NCBI RefSeq assembly: GCF_018139145.2
Contig: NC_059480.1
Coordinates: 11,222,428-11,286,427, forward strand
Reading direction: 5' to 3'
DNA: 64,000 nucleotides
Source: Gymnogyps californianus
Taxonomy: Eukaryota; Chordata; Aves; Accipitriformes; Cathartidae
The translations under genes were made by a program, and so were the position numbers. Below, in pieces: positions 25,496 through 37,750 of this stretch. How positions within the stretch are numbered: the first letter of the stretch is position 1; the number at the start of each line of letters is the position of its first letter. The notes under the pieces are model-generated. The model was not told where the DNA came from. It searched no databases and saw only the letters and a list, made by a program, of their open reading frames with translations.

Positions 25496-25527
25496 CTGGG
25501 AGCGGCGGGCGGGGGGCGGCCGGCCAT
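25496..25527 (-). CDS. SPHKAP: SPHKAP coding exon 1 (start codon to donor)
   Basis: On the minus strand an ATG in strong context (GCCATGG) begins MAGRPPPAAP and then gives two bases, AG, before a donor CAG|GTAGGG. Spliced to exon 2, the AG is completed by its first base C to make serine and continues as SFESP in frame. As I recall, the human protein also has ten residues before the equivalent serine, so exon length and phase agree although the residues themselves (Pro/Ala-rich here, MDGNSLLSVP in human) do not. That difference, and the fact that any short GC-rich ORF could look like this, keeps the call moderate. If the donor is not used the frame meets a TAG at once, inside the donor itself. 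The 5' UTR extends to higher coordinates within the CpG island; its end cannot be placed. Confidence 0.55.
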
Positions 25528-25897
25528 GGCGCGCGCGGCGGCGGCGGGTCTCTCCGCTCTGGCGGTGTCGGGGCAGCGAGAGCGCGGCCCCGGCGCGCTG
25601 CGGCGCCTCCCGGCCCTGCCCTCTGCCTCACTCCTCCCCTACCCGCCCCGGCCGCCTCCCCCGTCCCTCCCTCACGGCCGGGCCCCGCGGTGGCGGCGGG
25701 CCGGGGGCTGCGCTCCCCGGCGCAGCGGTCAGCCGAGGCTCCCTGCCCAGGGCGGTGCGAGCTGCGGCGGGTCCGAAAGCGGCACTTCAGGCACGGGCTG
25801 CCCGGGCGAGCGGCGGTGACCCGCCGCAGCGCCGTCCCTGGGACTCTTCGAGCCTGCAAACCGCTGTCTGGCAGCGGGTGCCCAGCCGGAACATGAC

Positions 25898-25916
25898 GGC
25901 AGGCAGGCAGGCAGGC
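25898..25916 (+). repeat. (GGCA)n microsatellite
   Basis: Four perfect GGCA units and a fifth partial one at the edge of the CpG island, upstream of or within the SPHKAP 5' UTR. Length changes here would lie close to the promoter. Confidence 0.8.
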
Positions 25917-28900
25917 TGGAGGCAGCTGGTCGGGGTTATTTCTGTTTCGCTGAAGCGATGTAGAGGGCTGCCCCGAGTTCAGGACGCCTGAAGAAGTTGC
26001 TGGTGGTGTGCTCTGTCTGTGGTGTGGAAACTGGGACGCGACAACAAGGTGTTGGGTGACTCCAGCAAGGAACAGGCGATCGTTGCTGGCTCCTCGTTAT
26101 GAATGTCATGGTGTGCTTAGAGCCCCAGCCCCGTAAACCGTGTGATTTAATGATGGGTTTCTTTCTTTCTTACGTGTGAGACTCGAGAATTTAGAAAAGG
26201 AGCCTACTTAGTTAACTACAACTTATGCCTTGTTTTGAGCTCCTTTAGACTATTTTATTTTGTTACTTGCAGCAGTCTTTTTTTTTTTTTTTTTTTCAAG
26301 AAAATACTAAATGACTTGTGGCTTGGCTTTGTTGTATTTGCGCACCCATGTCTGAAAATCTGTGCAGTACAAATTATTAGAATTGGTCTCTAGTCATGGA
26401 GAGGTGAGATTAAAAGCATCTGAGTCACAGGTGATGCACGGTGCAAATGAAAGTTATTTGTGAACCCTGAGCTAGAGTATACGCAGAGCCTCCTGGGTTC
26501 AGTAGGAGTTCTTCAGCTCAGGTGTGACATTTGCAGGGCTGGAGACAACTGTCATCACCTTGTAGTTGCTGGCAAGATCCCCCTTTTGCTGAGATTTGCT
26601 TTCAATATGTTTATGATCTAGGTCAGAGCCCAAGGTCTGCTCTGTCCAGTTAGGTGATGAGTATTTTACTTCTGTTAATTACATAGTAAACGCTGTGCTC
26701 AACAGAGGAATTAGCAGTAAAAACATGGCAAGGACTTATACATATCCACAAATACTGCTGGAAGCTTGACTGATGTATAGTGAGCCCTGTTCTTTAGTTG
26801 TTGCTCTGCTCAGAGATTTGCTGAGTGAATTCAAAGACAAAGAGGAAGGGCAGGTGGCAAGGGCAACTAAATCCACTCTTTGACAACCATCTTTTTCTTC
26901 TGCGATGAAGATTCAGTGTTTGTCTCCTTTAAATGCGTCATTCCCGTGTCTCTTCTGCACCTTGCTATTCCTTGCAGTTGGCACAACGTTATGAAATCGT
27001 GAAGTTTAGTGAGTTTTGGAAAGGCCTGGGGCATGTGGAGGGAATTATTTTATATATTAAATCAGGTTTTGTTCTCTGTTCTAATTTACAGTGCAGAAAT
27101 TTCTTAAACCAGGTTTGCAGCCAGAGGCAAGGTATCATTTAACTACTGAACCAACATTTTTCATTGTTAAGAAAGGCTACCTGAAGGGTTTGTTCTTGGT
27201 GACTTTTGCATAACCAAGAGGAGAAAGTTTCACGTTAATTTTCAAATACCTCTTAAGACTTTGTGCTAAGGATATGGATTATCCCTGCTGTTGTAGCAGT
27301 CATCTGTCAACCTGTGAAGTGACAAATGAGAGATGGCAAGGCTGATAGCTACATCATGGTGGTGAAAGGTAAATGGGAATCAAAGCAATGGGAAGTGCTG
27401 GGTTTTAAATGGAAAGTGGAGAAACTGAGAAAACTAAGACACAGCAGCCTCTTAGGGGAGCGCTTGAAATATGCTGGCCTAAAGCCAGCCCATCTAACAG
27501 CATAGAGACCTGAGGAATCTTTCCAGGCTCTGAGTGAATGGAAGGTCCTGAAATCTAGAGCCAAACCAGAGACTTCACCTGCTTAAATGCAAGCCCAGGT
27601 TAGCGTTGAAACCGGTTGTCTGCATGAAATGTTACCCACTCTGTTTAATACCTGAATGTCAGCCCTTCTGACATGACTCCCTCATCACCATGCCATACCT
27701 TTCTCATGCTCTTCCAATGCTCTTGCACCCCTTCATTCCTCAAAACAGGCTGTAATGCCCTTTCCTCCTCCTCAGTTCTCACCACACATGTTCCATGTTT
27801 TGGGGTCACTCAGACTCCCAGGTCTGTTGTGGCCCTCAACGCTGTTGACTCTTTCTCATCAGCTCTTCTCTAATAGATACAATTGCCATTCCCATGTAGT
27901 GCTTAGTATTTTCTATCAGCTTCCACTTGATCAGTTACTTTAATTTCATCTATCTTTAAGTTATTTTTACATGACTTTGCATCAGATCTCCCGTTTTGTA
28001 TTTTAAGTGTCCTATTTTTTTCTTGTCACGGCATTCCCTTTCTGATAAATTCAGTCCTGTTGCCACCGAGCTTCTAATCTTTCACACTTTCTTCCTCATT
28101 CAGTAGCTTGTCTGCTCTTCCTTTGCTGTCATTATCTTATCCTTTTTCTGTCAGTGTCAATGTTCAAGCGTTTCTTCTGCCCCAGATATTTACTGTTACC
28201 TCAGATTGAGTCCACGTGTGACTCTACCTAAGCGGCTCTTAGGTTGCATTTAGGCTACTAATTAAAGCTGGTCAAGGCCTGTTTGCTGGCCTCACGGGCA
28301 TGGAGTAGGGCATGGCTTGTGTCTAAACTCCCTTAGTTTTTAAAGCAGTGTGACCTCATCTAGACTGGTTTTTTTTCTGAACAGAAAACACTAACAATTG
28401 AAGAGTACAACTGGTCATGGGGCTGTGCCTGACTCTGTTGACACACATAGACATAGCATGCACAGACACTACTAGTCATGTAACACGGCTATTTCAGTCA
28501 TTAATATGCTGAAATTTGTTCTCTAACCTCTCTGATGCCTTCCCTTGGACATATCCTGATCATTGCAGCCTCTCTCCATTCTGTGTATCCCTTGTTTAGT
28601 TTCATGGTTTTATGTACTGTAGTTACATAAACCTTGTCACCACCAAGGGTAATGACCAATATTAACTTATCCCTGTGACATTATATTTTACTTATCTATT
28701 TCATAGATTTTGGAGAAAAGGCTCAGACATTATTTGCCTACAGATGTTCTGTTTGACTGTCTCACACCATCTCCCATCCTTAACTCTTCTGTTAACCTCC
28801 TTTTCCCTAGCAGCATGCAATTCTTTTCTTCTTTGTATCTTTTGTTTTCTCCCTTACTACTTTTACTCCCTTTACTTCCCCCCCTTTACTTTTACCCTCT

Positions 28901-30185
28901 CAACTATTCTGCTCTAAGTCCTTTAACTTTATAGATATGGTCTTCACATTCCTGTTTCTGGGTTTCAGAGCAGCTTCTTCAGTATTGTTGAAATGATTAG
29001 CTTCTGTTGTGAAGGAAAAGGATAGAGACCTTCAGCTAGGGACAGTTCAGAGAAAGGAAATGACCATTTTCTGTCAATGGTGTTTGCACTCTAGAAGTTC
29101 TTAACGGGTCTTCCACTCTACTTTCAGATAGTCTGCTCTTGTGAGTTGTCAGGGGGAAGAGCTCTGTGACAGAAAAAGAGAGAAGGAAAGATTTTGCCCT
29201 CATTAGAAGTGGGGATATTTGTTGCTCAGTCTCACCTTTATGTTTGGTCTTTGTTCCCTGATGTGATATGGCTCTGAACCATCGTTTTTCCATCATAGAC
29301 ACTACCACTCATCTGTCCCTTACTCCAGCAGATAGCACTGAGACTACATGCGTACTGGTTCTTACTTTGATTTTTGTCACATCCTTATAGTTGATGTGAA
29401 GCCCTCTGATTCTCATCTTGTAACTTGATTCCTTCCCTCTTTTTTTTGCGTTAGTAGCTCTTTACTGTCTGGCTCCATCATCCTGCAGAAACTCCACAAA
29501 CCTGTCTTGTACAGACACGGGCTCTTCTACTGCTGCTTCTCCTCATTTCAGAGCCCCTCTCTGAGCCAGCCATTATGACTTGATCTCTTCACAATCTACC
29601 AGAAACTTCCTTGTTTCAGGTAGCCAGCTCTCCTCTTCGGTGAAAGCCCATAGTCTTTATTTCTAAGGGAAATAGCCAAGCAGTACTTTGTGCCATTGTT
29701 CTTATTCCTTGACAGTGTTGGCACATAGCCTAAAAACCCTATTCTTTTTCTTGGAACCCGTGAGACAGGTTTACTGTCACACATTGACTTATTTCAGAGC
29801 TGTCACCAGGAGTGTGTTTTTTCCCTCAGCTTTTAGATATGAATTGGCAACAGGAAGAGAATACCATGGCATTTTAGTTAGCTGTCTGTCTTCTATGTGT
29901 CAGCCTAGGACACTTCCCACACTGGATAACAGAAAGTCATGCCCAGAGAATACAATATTAATATATTTTAAGGATACAAACTATTCCAGTTGTTTGCCTT
30001 AAGATTTTGCTGATTTAGACTCTTATAAAAATCCAGGGGGCAGAACAGAGTAAACTGCTGCAGAGCTGTTAGTTTGAGCTGACAGAAACTGAAACAACAG
30101 CATCAAACAGAGCTGACTGTCGCATGAGAAAATATGTCAATTGTTCCTGAAAAGTCAGAGGGAGCCAAACTTACACTAAGACTTT
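25917..30185. other. Intergenic region upstream of SPHKAP, no gene seen
   Basis: Unique DNA with chance ORFs only. A 19-base T run lies at 26278-26296. From about 27.66 to 28.95 kb the plus strand is distinctly pyrimidine-rich (C/T) without being a tandem repeat. No exon, RNA gene or transposon was recognised. Confidence 0.6.
26278..26296 (+). repeat. Poly(T) tract (19)
   Basis: An uninterrupted run of 19 T on the plus strand. It could be the remnant of a retroposed poly(A) on the minus strand, but no parent sequence is recognisable beside it. Confidence 0.85.
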
Positions 30186-30194
30186 GATTTGGCT

Positions 30195-30335
30195 CCAGCC
30201 ATTCTTGGAGATATTCAAAACCCCTCTGGACATGGTCCTGGACAACCTGCTCTGGCTGACCCTGCTGAGCAGGGGGGGCTGGATTAAGTGATCTCAAGAG
30301 GTTCCTTTCAACCTAAGCGATTCTGTGCTTCTGTG
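30195..30335 (+). mobile_element. CR1 LINE 3' end fragment
   Basis: A 5'-truncated CR1 on the plus strand. It shows the characteristic order of the CR1 3' region: TTGGAGATATTCAAAA, CTCTGGACATGGTCCTGG, a stretch around CTGGATTAAGTGATCTC, CCTTTCAACC, then ATTCTGTG and CTTCTGTG, which are two diverged copies of the family's terminal octamer repeat. There is no poly(A) tail, as expected for CR1. The 5' boundary is approximate. Confidence 0.9.
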
Positions 30336-33300
30336 GCTTTGAAGTTTTGTTCACTTGCAGTAAAAAACTGTCCTTGAAAACTGTGCTTATGCATGACTTG
30401 GTTTGTCCCAGGAAATCTGTTCAGTCTATACTGATTCTGTAACTGGATGGTATTTTCAGGAATACATCAGTGTTGTAGGGGACTGGGGAAAACAGTATTT
30501 TGCTTTTCACTTCCCTTTGCTTGTCCTATGAGCTGCTTTTTACAAAACTCTCCTAATTAGAAATATGGAGGTGGAAAGCTTAGCATGTGGTGCATGTTTA
30601 CAAAAACAGGATCAAAAAAGCTCTCAACATCTTAGTGTTTTCTAGACAGAGGCATAATATTTCCAAAATAAATATGATATTGTCAAATCCCCAATATAGG
30701 GACCATCTCTGACATAATAAAAAATTTCATCCAGTTAGGACAACCAGGTCCTAATCCTAATAGAGGCCTTTGGGCACTAGTGTTAATCAAACAGTATTTT
30801 TGGTGCATCTCTATTTATCCTCCTTGTCCATGTTTGCTGTGCAGTTGGTGTGTGCACACAGATTACTGTCTTGATGGATGTGTAGTTATTCCCTTACAAC
30901 TAAAGTATCTCCCTTTCCCAATGAATGTGAAAGGGGTGCTACATGGTTTTTGTGTAGTTATTTTGAAAGTTTTTTTCAAATAGAGATCATCCAACATGGT
31001 TTATGTTTGTCTACTAGATGTTTGTTTACTGAAATGGATATTACAGGTCGCTCTATTACTGTGCAGTTGATTATCATACATAATTTATTACCTCGTGCTA
31101 TCAGGTTATTGATGAGGTTGCGTAATTCTCTTTATGCAGTTGTTCAATACATTAGTTGAGTTCTGACACTGTAGACAGACACATATCTTTTACCCAAAAT
31201 ATCAGGTGCGTTTTGCTTGTAGAGTTACATTGGTTAAATGGTTCGCATTGAAGATTATGTAGTTAGCTTTAATGTCTTAATATGGTTTGGACAAAGAGCT
31301 GCTTGTCCAATACGTTTGTTTTTGTTTTTGTTTTTTTTTTTACAGTTTTGGTGATCTAATTACAAAATCTTGTTCTGTCAAAGTCCTTTTCCCTTTGAGA
31401 TGGGTATTTGGGCTGTGACTAAAGCACCCTCAGTTAACAAACCAGTGTTGAAGAGGTGTCATAATGTGTTGCAACAAGTAAGTAGCATGACTTATTTTAA
31501 TTTATATTAGAACAGATCTAGCTCACAAGGTTCTCACTGGCAATGGCCAGAAGCTTGAGAGGAAGATGGTCTGACAAAGATAACTGTTGGATGTAGTCAA
31601 AAGACAATGATCAGTGTCGTTTGTAACTTAGCTCCAGACCGCATTACATGGCTCCCCATTTAATAAATACAGATCACTTTACCATAGAACATAGGTGGTA
31701 GATGTATTTATTTTTCATCTATATACATATCTAACTACAAAGAGAATTTTTTCTAACATAACCTCAAAATTTTTGAGTTAATATACAAGTTTAAATATTA
31801 AACCTATGAGTTCCATGTGTCTGTCTGTGTCTAACTCCAAAACCTACACTCTGTTTTCAGCCTACCTGCATTCCCAGAAAAGATGGGGGAAGAGAAGGGG
31901 ATAGGAGATTGCATTTAAATTCTGGAAGATAAATCAAGCATATTAAGTTGTTTCCAGATTTTTGAAATTCTGAATGGTTTGTTGTCAGCCTCATTCCAGT
32001 AAACTAGAGAGCTCCTATAATTGAGTGTTTCAGCTGATCTCAACTGTATTATTCCACAGGGGAAGAAGCTGGTGTTTGCAATAAACCCAAACTGAGCCAT
32101 TTAGTTCCTCTTAGGTCAAAACTACTGCACTCCAGTTTTATTCAGAATTGGGCTAGAAGATGATAATAATAACTAGCTGGTAGGCAATGAGCCATCATCT
32201 GTACCATTAACTGAAATTTTTTAGGCATCTAAAGGTGATGATGCATATAGAGTAGACGGAGGGGGACACATTCACAAATACATTTTTGGAGTTCATCTAT
32301 GCTGTCCTGGGTTTTCAGATAAAGATGAAAAAATGCTTTTGGCTTCCCCCTGTTCTCTGAGCATCCAAACTTAATGGCGTACGAGCTGTGAGAATATATT
32401 GTACAACTGCTGTGTGCTCACTCTTGTCCCTTCCTACAACTCCAGAGGTCGTTCAGAGTGCTGGTACTTACTTAAAAGACTGTGACTATATGGGTCAGCT
32501 TTGTTTTGAGAATACATATAGAATTTTTAAATTCTTCTGAATAATTATTGCAAATGGGATCTGAAATTCTGAGTCTTCCTGAAAATCACTGGAATTTTTC
32601 ATTACTAAACTATTTTTGGAAGTTTTATCTTGATTCTAACTGTGATCCTCCAACATAGTGTTTCCCTCAGGCTTCATATGTTTGGCTGTTCTCTTGGGTG
32701 AAATTTTCAAGTGCTGGGACCAGTTAGTTTTTAAAGGGGAATTACGTTTTGTATATCCCTAGAAGAAGAGGTCAAGTCAAAAGACATACTAAAAAGGCCT
32801 CATAGCAGCTATGAATAAGAACTATCCATTTTTCCTCGTGTGGACAGGCAAGCAGAAAACAAGAAAAATTGGAAGAGGTCAGAAAAAGAGGCTGAAAAAG
32901 GAAATTCAAAGACCAATGCAAATGATAATGCAGAAAGTCTGATTTGATAGGGTTCTCTGTAGCTATAGTGTTCTGTGCTTTCTAAGATGCCTGTTGAAGC
33001 ATTAAAATCACATAGGTGGTGAGAACATACAACTAAAATGCCAAGGAAAATGGTTTACACTTTTGGTAGGTTTTTCATGTAAGCATACACCAACAGCTGT
33101 GTTAATTTTCTGGGTGGATTATATATTCATGAGATGCAATGTGAGAAATTGCTCATGCAATATATTTGAATAAATGACAGGATATACTGACAATGAAATG
33201 CAGGTGTATGAAAAGAGCAGGGCAGCTACTACCAGTAAAAAAAAAAAAAAATTATTATTGACTATACACTGTCCTTCACTCTCATTTTGGACATTTCTGG

Positions 33301-36300
33301 CTGAACTCTCAAGAGAATAACAAAAAGCTAGCAACCTTCATGCAAGCCAGAAGGATTTAAATGTGAAAACACTGACCTTTCTTGGTTTTGTTTCTTTCTG
33401 CTGCTAAATTACCATGTACAGTTGTTTAAATAGCTGCAGGAGGGGAGATTGTAAATAGATGCCTACAGTCATGTACAAAATCCTATGGAGATAAAAGTTT
33501 GTTTCAAAATTACTATTAAATCAATTTGCATCACCATAGTAGCTAATGGTATTTCCAGAATCATAAATACCATTTTTTAAACGGAAATGCGTATTTCCAC
33601 TGTAACAGGTACAGTTGAGCCACAAGCATGAAAGCCCCTCTGCACAGCTCCTTTAATGTAGTTCAGACCTACTCTATTTTCTGAGGAAACTTAAATAACA
33701 CAGTCCCTGCACTAGTAATCCTCTGTATTTTCTCAGGAGGCTTGTAAAATTGCCAGTACCAGGATTACTTTTTGAGATATCCATGAGAACCAGGATTGCA
33801 TCAGAGCCTAAACTTTGCAAGAGCTTAAACACTTTTGAATGAAAATTTGCTTGTAAGGCAACCTAGGAATAAGACAGATGTGTAACTTTAACAATAAGGC
33901 ACACTTTGGGAAGGTTTCAAGAAGGCAAATGCAATTTCATTTATAGCTCTGAAGGAGCACAGAAAGAGTTTATCTAGATTTGGGGAGAAGGGGGGGAGTG
34001 TTTAGAGCTTGATGAGGTCCTGAAATAATTTTCTGTGTTATGAGGAAAAATGAAAATTAGGATCTCATAACTGCATGTGAAGGCAAGCATTTCATTTCAC
34101 AAATATCTGCTTTTGAATATATGCTTTTTGACTTCTGTCAGTGAATTTGCACTTCAGTGTTTAAGTTACTTACATTTTGATATAGGAAACTAACAAAAAT
34201 GAAGCAAGGCACATGTACTTTTGCTATGTATCTGACTTCTAATTGCTAAACACAGAATTAGCTGGAGCCAGAGAGATGCTTCATTTAAAAACATAATGAA
34301 GACTCATCTAGGGAATGGTGTATTTGAGAAATGAGTGAGTGATTCATGTGGACGCTGAACGCAACTTCACTTGAATTGGATGAACTGCTTATGATTGGAA
34401 GAGGAATGGGTGAAATGAGAAAGTTTGTCTTTTCATGAAAAATTTTGAAACACCTTAATTTCCCCCCCCCACACCTCTTGGTAAAGAGGAAGAGAGAGAT
34501 ACAAAGGGAAATGGTAAATCATCATTTTTGTCTGCAGAAAGTTTTGGACTGCAATAAAGTCAGAGTGCTTTTAGAATGCTAGTTGTAACTGTTTGACGGA
34601 AGTCTTGATCACGTATGTGGTGAATTTGTGGGGGACAAAGGAATAAGATGCACAACAGGACAAAATCGGAAGATTTCTGGCATGGCTAGGCGTTCCCAGA
34701 AACGCATAAATCTGCAGTAAATATTTAATGAGTCCTAGTTTGGTGATGGTTTGGTGTGTTTCAGGTCTATTTTTTTGTTTGTCTGTTTTCTTTTGTTTTC
34801 CCCTGAATTTTCTTTATTTGTGGTTACATTAAGGCATCAAGTTCTGCTGTCCTGGCAGATGATAGTACTTAAGGATTCTCAGAGTCTTAAGAAATCTGGT
34901 TTAGCTGAAGGACTGGAAGTCTAAGGACAGTCAATCATTGGAATAAATTATTGCGGGATCTGTGACTTTTCTATCGCAGAATGTTCTTGGGAGTGGCTGG
35001 GAAGGCATCAGTAAGGAATGGAGTTGGCATTACGCTGATCTTACAATATGGACTGGATGACTTCTTTAGTTTCTTTCCAGTCCCGTTTTCTATACAAAGA
35101 GTGAGAAAATTGGTAATGGATTTTTTTGTTTGGAAAAAAAACCCCACCTATACTAGCATAATAAGAGAAGGAGTCACACTTGAATGACCTCTCTTATGAG
35201 ATTTTCCTCTCATGCTGCTATAAATGATGAGTATGGCTCTGACATTGAGTTAATATATGGTAAACTAACATGAAGGACTCATCAGGCCGTTACTGTGTAG
35301 GTGTTATATTAAAAATTGGTCCATATATGTAATGTCATTAAATTTTTATTCTGGAAAAAGCATCTGTGCTACTAAACTATTAAATTATACAAATATAATA
35401 TTGAACCTATTTTGAAATGTAAGATTATGATATTCTGATGTGAAAATCAAAAGATGGGAGTAAATGTAGTATTTTCTGCTGTAAACTATAGTTCATCTTT
35501 TTGTGGTGTAGTAAAAGGTCATCTGCAAGGTGTATGATTTGATACAGAAAACTACTCTGCAAAGCTCTAAAGCATTTACAGGTTGTTTTGGCTTTGGGGT
35601 GGGTATATTTTTGTAGTACTCAACTACTTATATCTTGAAATTTGAAATGAAATTGAATGGAAAATTCATTACTCGGCCCCACAGACTCATGACCGTAGGC
35701 TCAAAGAGACAACATATAATGAAAGACATTCTCTGAATAAAATGCATAATTAGCTTGGGAGTATGGAATGGCGTCAAGGCTGTACCTTCCCAGGTGAGTT
35801 TTGCTCCTTTTCTGGTATTTTTGTACCTCATTGAATCTCAAAATCTTTTCCATACAATGGCATAGCTTCAGCAGGGAAGATGGTTTTTGCCATCTCAGGC
35901 TGTCTGGGACGACTAGAGCATCCCCCTGACAGATTGCTTATATGGCTATGAACCTTCTGAAGGATACTAGACCCAGGTCTTTCATTTTTGGATTACTGTT
36001 CTAATTAGCAGGCTATAATATATTTAAGGATCACACTCGTTTGAGCTTCATCCACTAGGTATGTAGCTGAGTGAACAGCTTCTTCCGAGTCCTTTGTCAG
36101 AGAAGCATGAAAAGTGCATAAATAGATCAGGGCAGGAGGTGAACATGAAACTAGTATAATGGGTGATTCCCTCAGAATTGTCAAGGCTTTCAATCTCGCT
36201 TCTAGATGTACGTGCATTGATTTTTGCCTTGGACTCTCCCTAGGCTGCTGATTTTTGTCTGGGAGGATTCACCCTTTGTCTAATATTTCTGTATGTTGGG

Positions 36301-37675
36301 CAGTCCAACAAGAACTGCTATACTGAGCTTCCCCTGGGCTGCTGCCTGCTGGAAACCCCAGGCATTCCTACAGTGCACATGCTGAGAAACCACACAGTGT
36401 GCGGAAACGTTTAGTTTATCAAAAATGTACTACACAGTTGATCACTACTTGCGCAGTATGTTTAATGTGTGACAATGTCAGATTTACAGTGTATGCCCGG
36501 ACTATGCACATGGCACATGCGTGGTATGTCTGGTTCTCACTGGAAGGGTTGCATTTCTGCTGCCCGCACCAAGAAATTCCAGTTGGAAGCATGACAGGCC
36601 TCACCTAGCCCTCAGTTCCCACAGGTTACCGAGAGCGAACATGTTAACGTATGCCCTCCTACTTCAGAAATGACAGTTGCAGGATTTACAGCTAATATTT
36701 AGCCTTATTTTTGTTTTTGAAGCAAAGTGTTAATGTTAAAAAAAAAAAACACCCAAACAAACAAAAAACCCAGCATACATCCTTTGATTTATGGGTAAAG
36801 TCTTTATAATTGCTGAAGATATTGTTAGCAATTATTCACTGACTACTATTAGCTGCTTATTGGTTGTCCATGCAAAGTAATTATTGCAACTTGGAAGCTT
36901 CTCTAAAACTATCTTAATACATTGGATTAGATTCTGCTCACTGTTGCACCAATGCATTTCTAAAGTGACCAGATAATAGCATCTTTGGCCCTAACCATGA
37001 AGAAACTATTACAGAATTGGCAAAATGACTGTCGCCTAGTGGTGAGAAAATATGCTTTGTATGAAACTTTGTTTTGCAAGAGCTAATGCTTTTTGGTTGT
37101 TGTCCAGAATGAATTTTCATCTTTAGTAGAGAATGAATAATCCTTTGAAAATGAGCATAATGTTTAATATCAAAGACCTCCAATAGAAAATTGATTTCTG
37201 AGGTTTAACTCGTATTTATAAGCTATTAATTTAGATGACTCTAATTTACATGTATATTCAAGAATCCACTTTCTTTTCTAGTGTTTTAAGAATACAGTCA
37301 TGCTAATACAATTGTTATTCTCTGATGCAAATGTAAAAATTTGGTGAGTCTGCTTTAGCACATCCTGGTTAGTGTTTTCAGCTGCCGTAGAAGGGAATCT
37401 GTCACAGTTTTGGAGAGGCTAGTTTGTCACTAGTTTGCTCTAGTATAAACAAACACGATAAGGCAAATAATTGGAGAAAGCCATTGTAAATGTTGGGGGT
37501 TTTATTGCACTTTGGAGATTTCTGTAGTACCATTGAAATTGGTTATGTGAGAAAGTAGCTGTTCAAATTGATGAAATGGAGCTCTGAAAGACAAAGCTCT
37601 TAAAAGTCCTCTCAAGAAATTCTAGCTATTGATAATAAAGATTTGTGTAATTGTTAATCTAACTTCAGTGGTTAG
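30336..37675. other. Intergenic DNA, nothing recognised
   Basis: Unique AT-rich sequence with T/G-rich patches near 31315-31343 and an A/C-rich patch near 36739-36772. ORFs up to about 90 codons are present but carry no recognisable signature. No splice-bounded exon candidate was convincing. Confidence 0.55.
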
Positions 37676-37750
37676 TGGGGTTGGTTTTTTTTTTTTGTTG
37701 TTGGGTTTTTTGATTGTGGTTTTTTGGTGGGTGGGGTTTTTTTTTTTTAG
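37676..37750 (+). repeat. T/G-rich low-complexity patch
   Basis: Runs of T (up to 13) alternate with G2-G4 blocks on the plus strand; the complement is A-rich with CCC blocks. There is no fixed period. Similar patches recur in the window (see findings). Confidence 0.75.

Larger units (their letters stand above)
24960..25880 (-). promoter_or_regulatory. SPHKAP: CpG island promoter of SPHKAP
   Basis: An abrupt switch from AT-rich DNA to about 0.9 kb that is very GC-rich and dense in CpG, with many GC-box-like GGGGCGG or CCGCCCC words. It is the only CpG island in the window. No TATA box is obvious, as is usual for such promoters. It contains a short ORF with a very good start context on the minus strand (ATG at 25527-25525, GCCATGG) that ends at a splice donor in the correct phase for exon 2. 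An upstream ATG on the minus strand at 25859 opens a different frame that overlaps this start, so the main transcription start is more likely below that point. Divergent plus-strand transcription is also possible, for example from a GTG|GTAAGC donor at 25221. Confidence 0.75.

Noticed and set aside
24929..25819. 296-codon plus-strand ORF across the CpG island.
   Set aside because: Composition is Pro/Arg/Ala/Gly throughout, as expected when stop codons are rare in very GC-rich DNA. No domain or family resemblance, and other frames in the same island are also open.
25386..25859. 157-codon minus-strand ORF in the CpG island (starts MQARRVPG).
   Set aside because: Low-complexity Arg/Pro/Ala product, in a different frame from the proposed SPHKAP start. 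It is more likely 5' UTR and intron sequence.
27349..29308. Cluster of short ORFs on both strands in the pyrimidine-rich zone.
   Set aside because: All are under 100 codons, lack splice signals in a consistent order and have compositions that follow the base skew.
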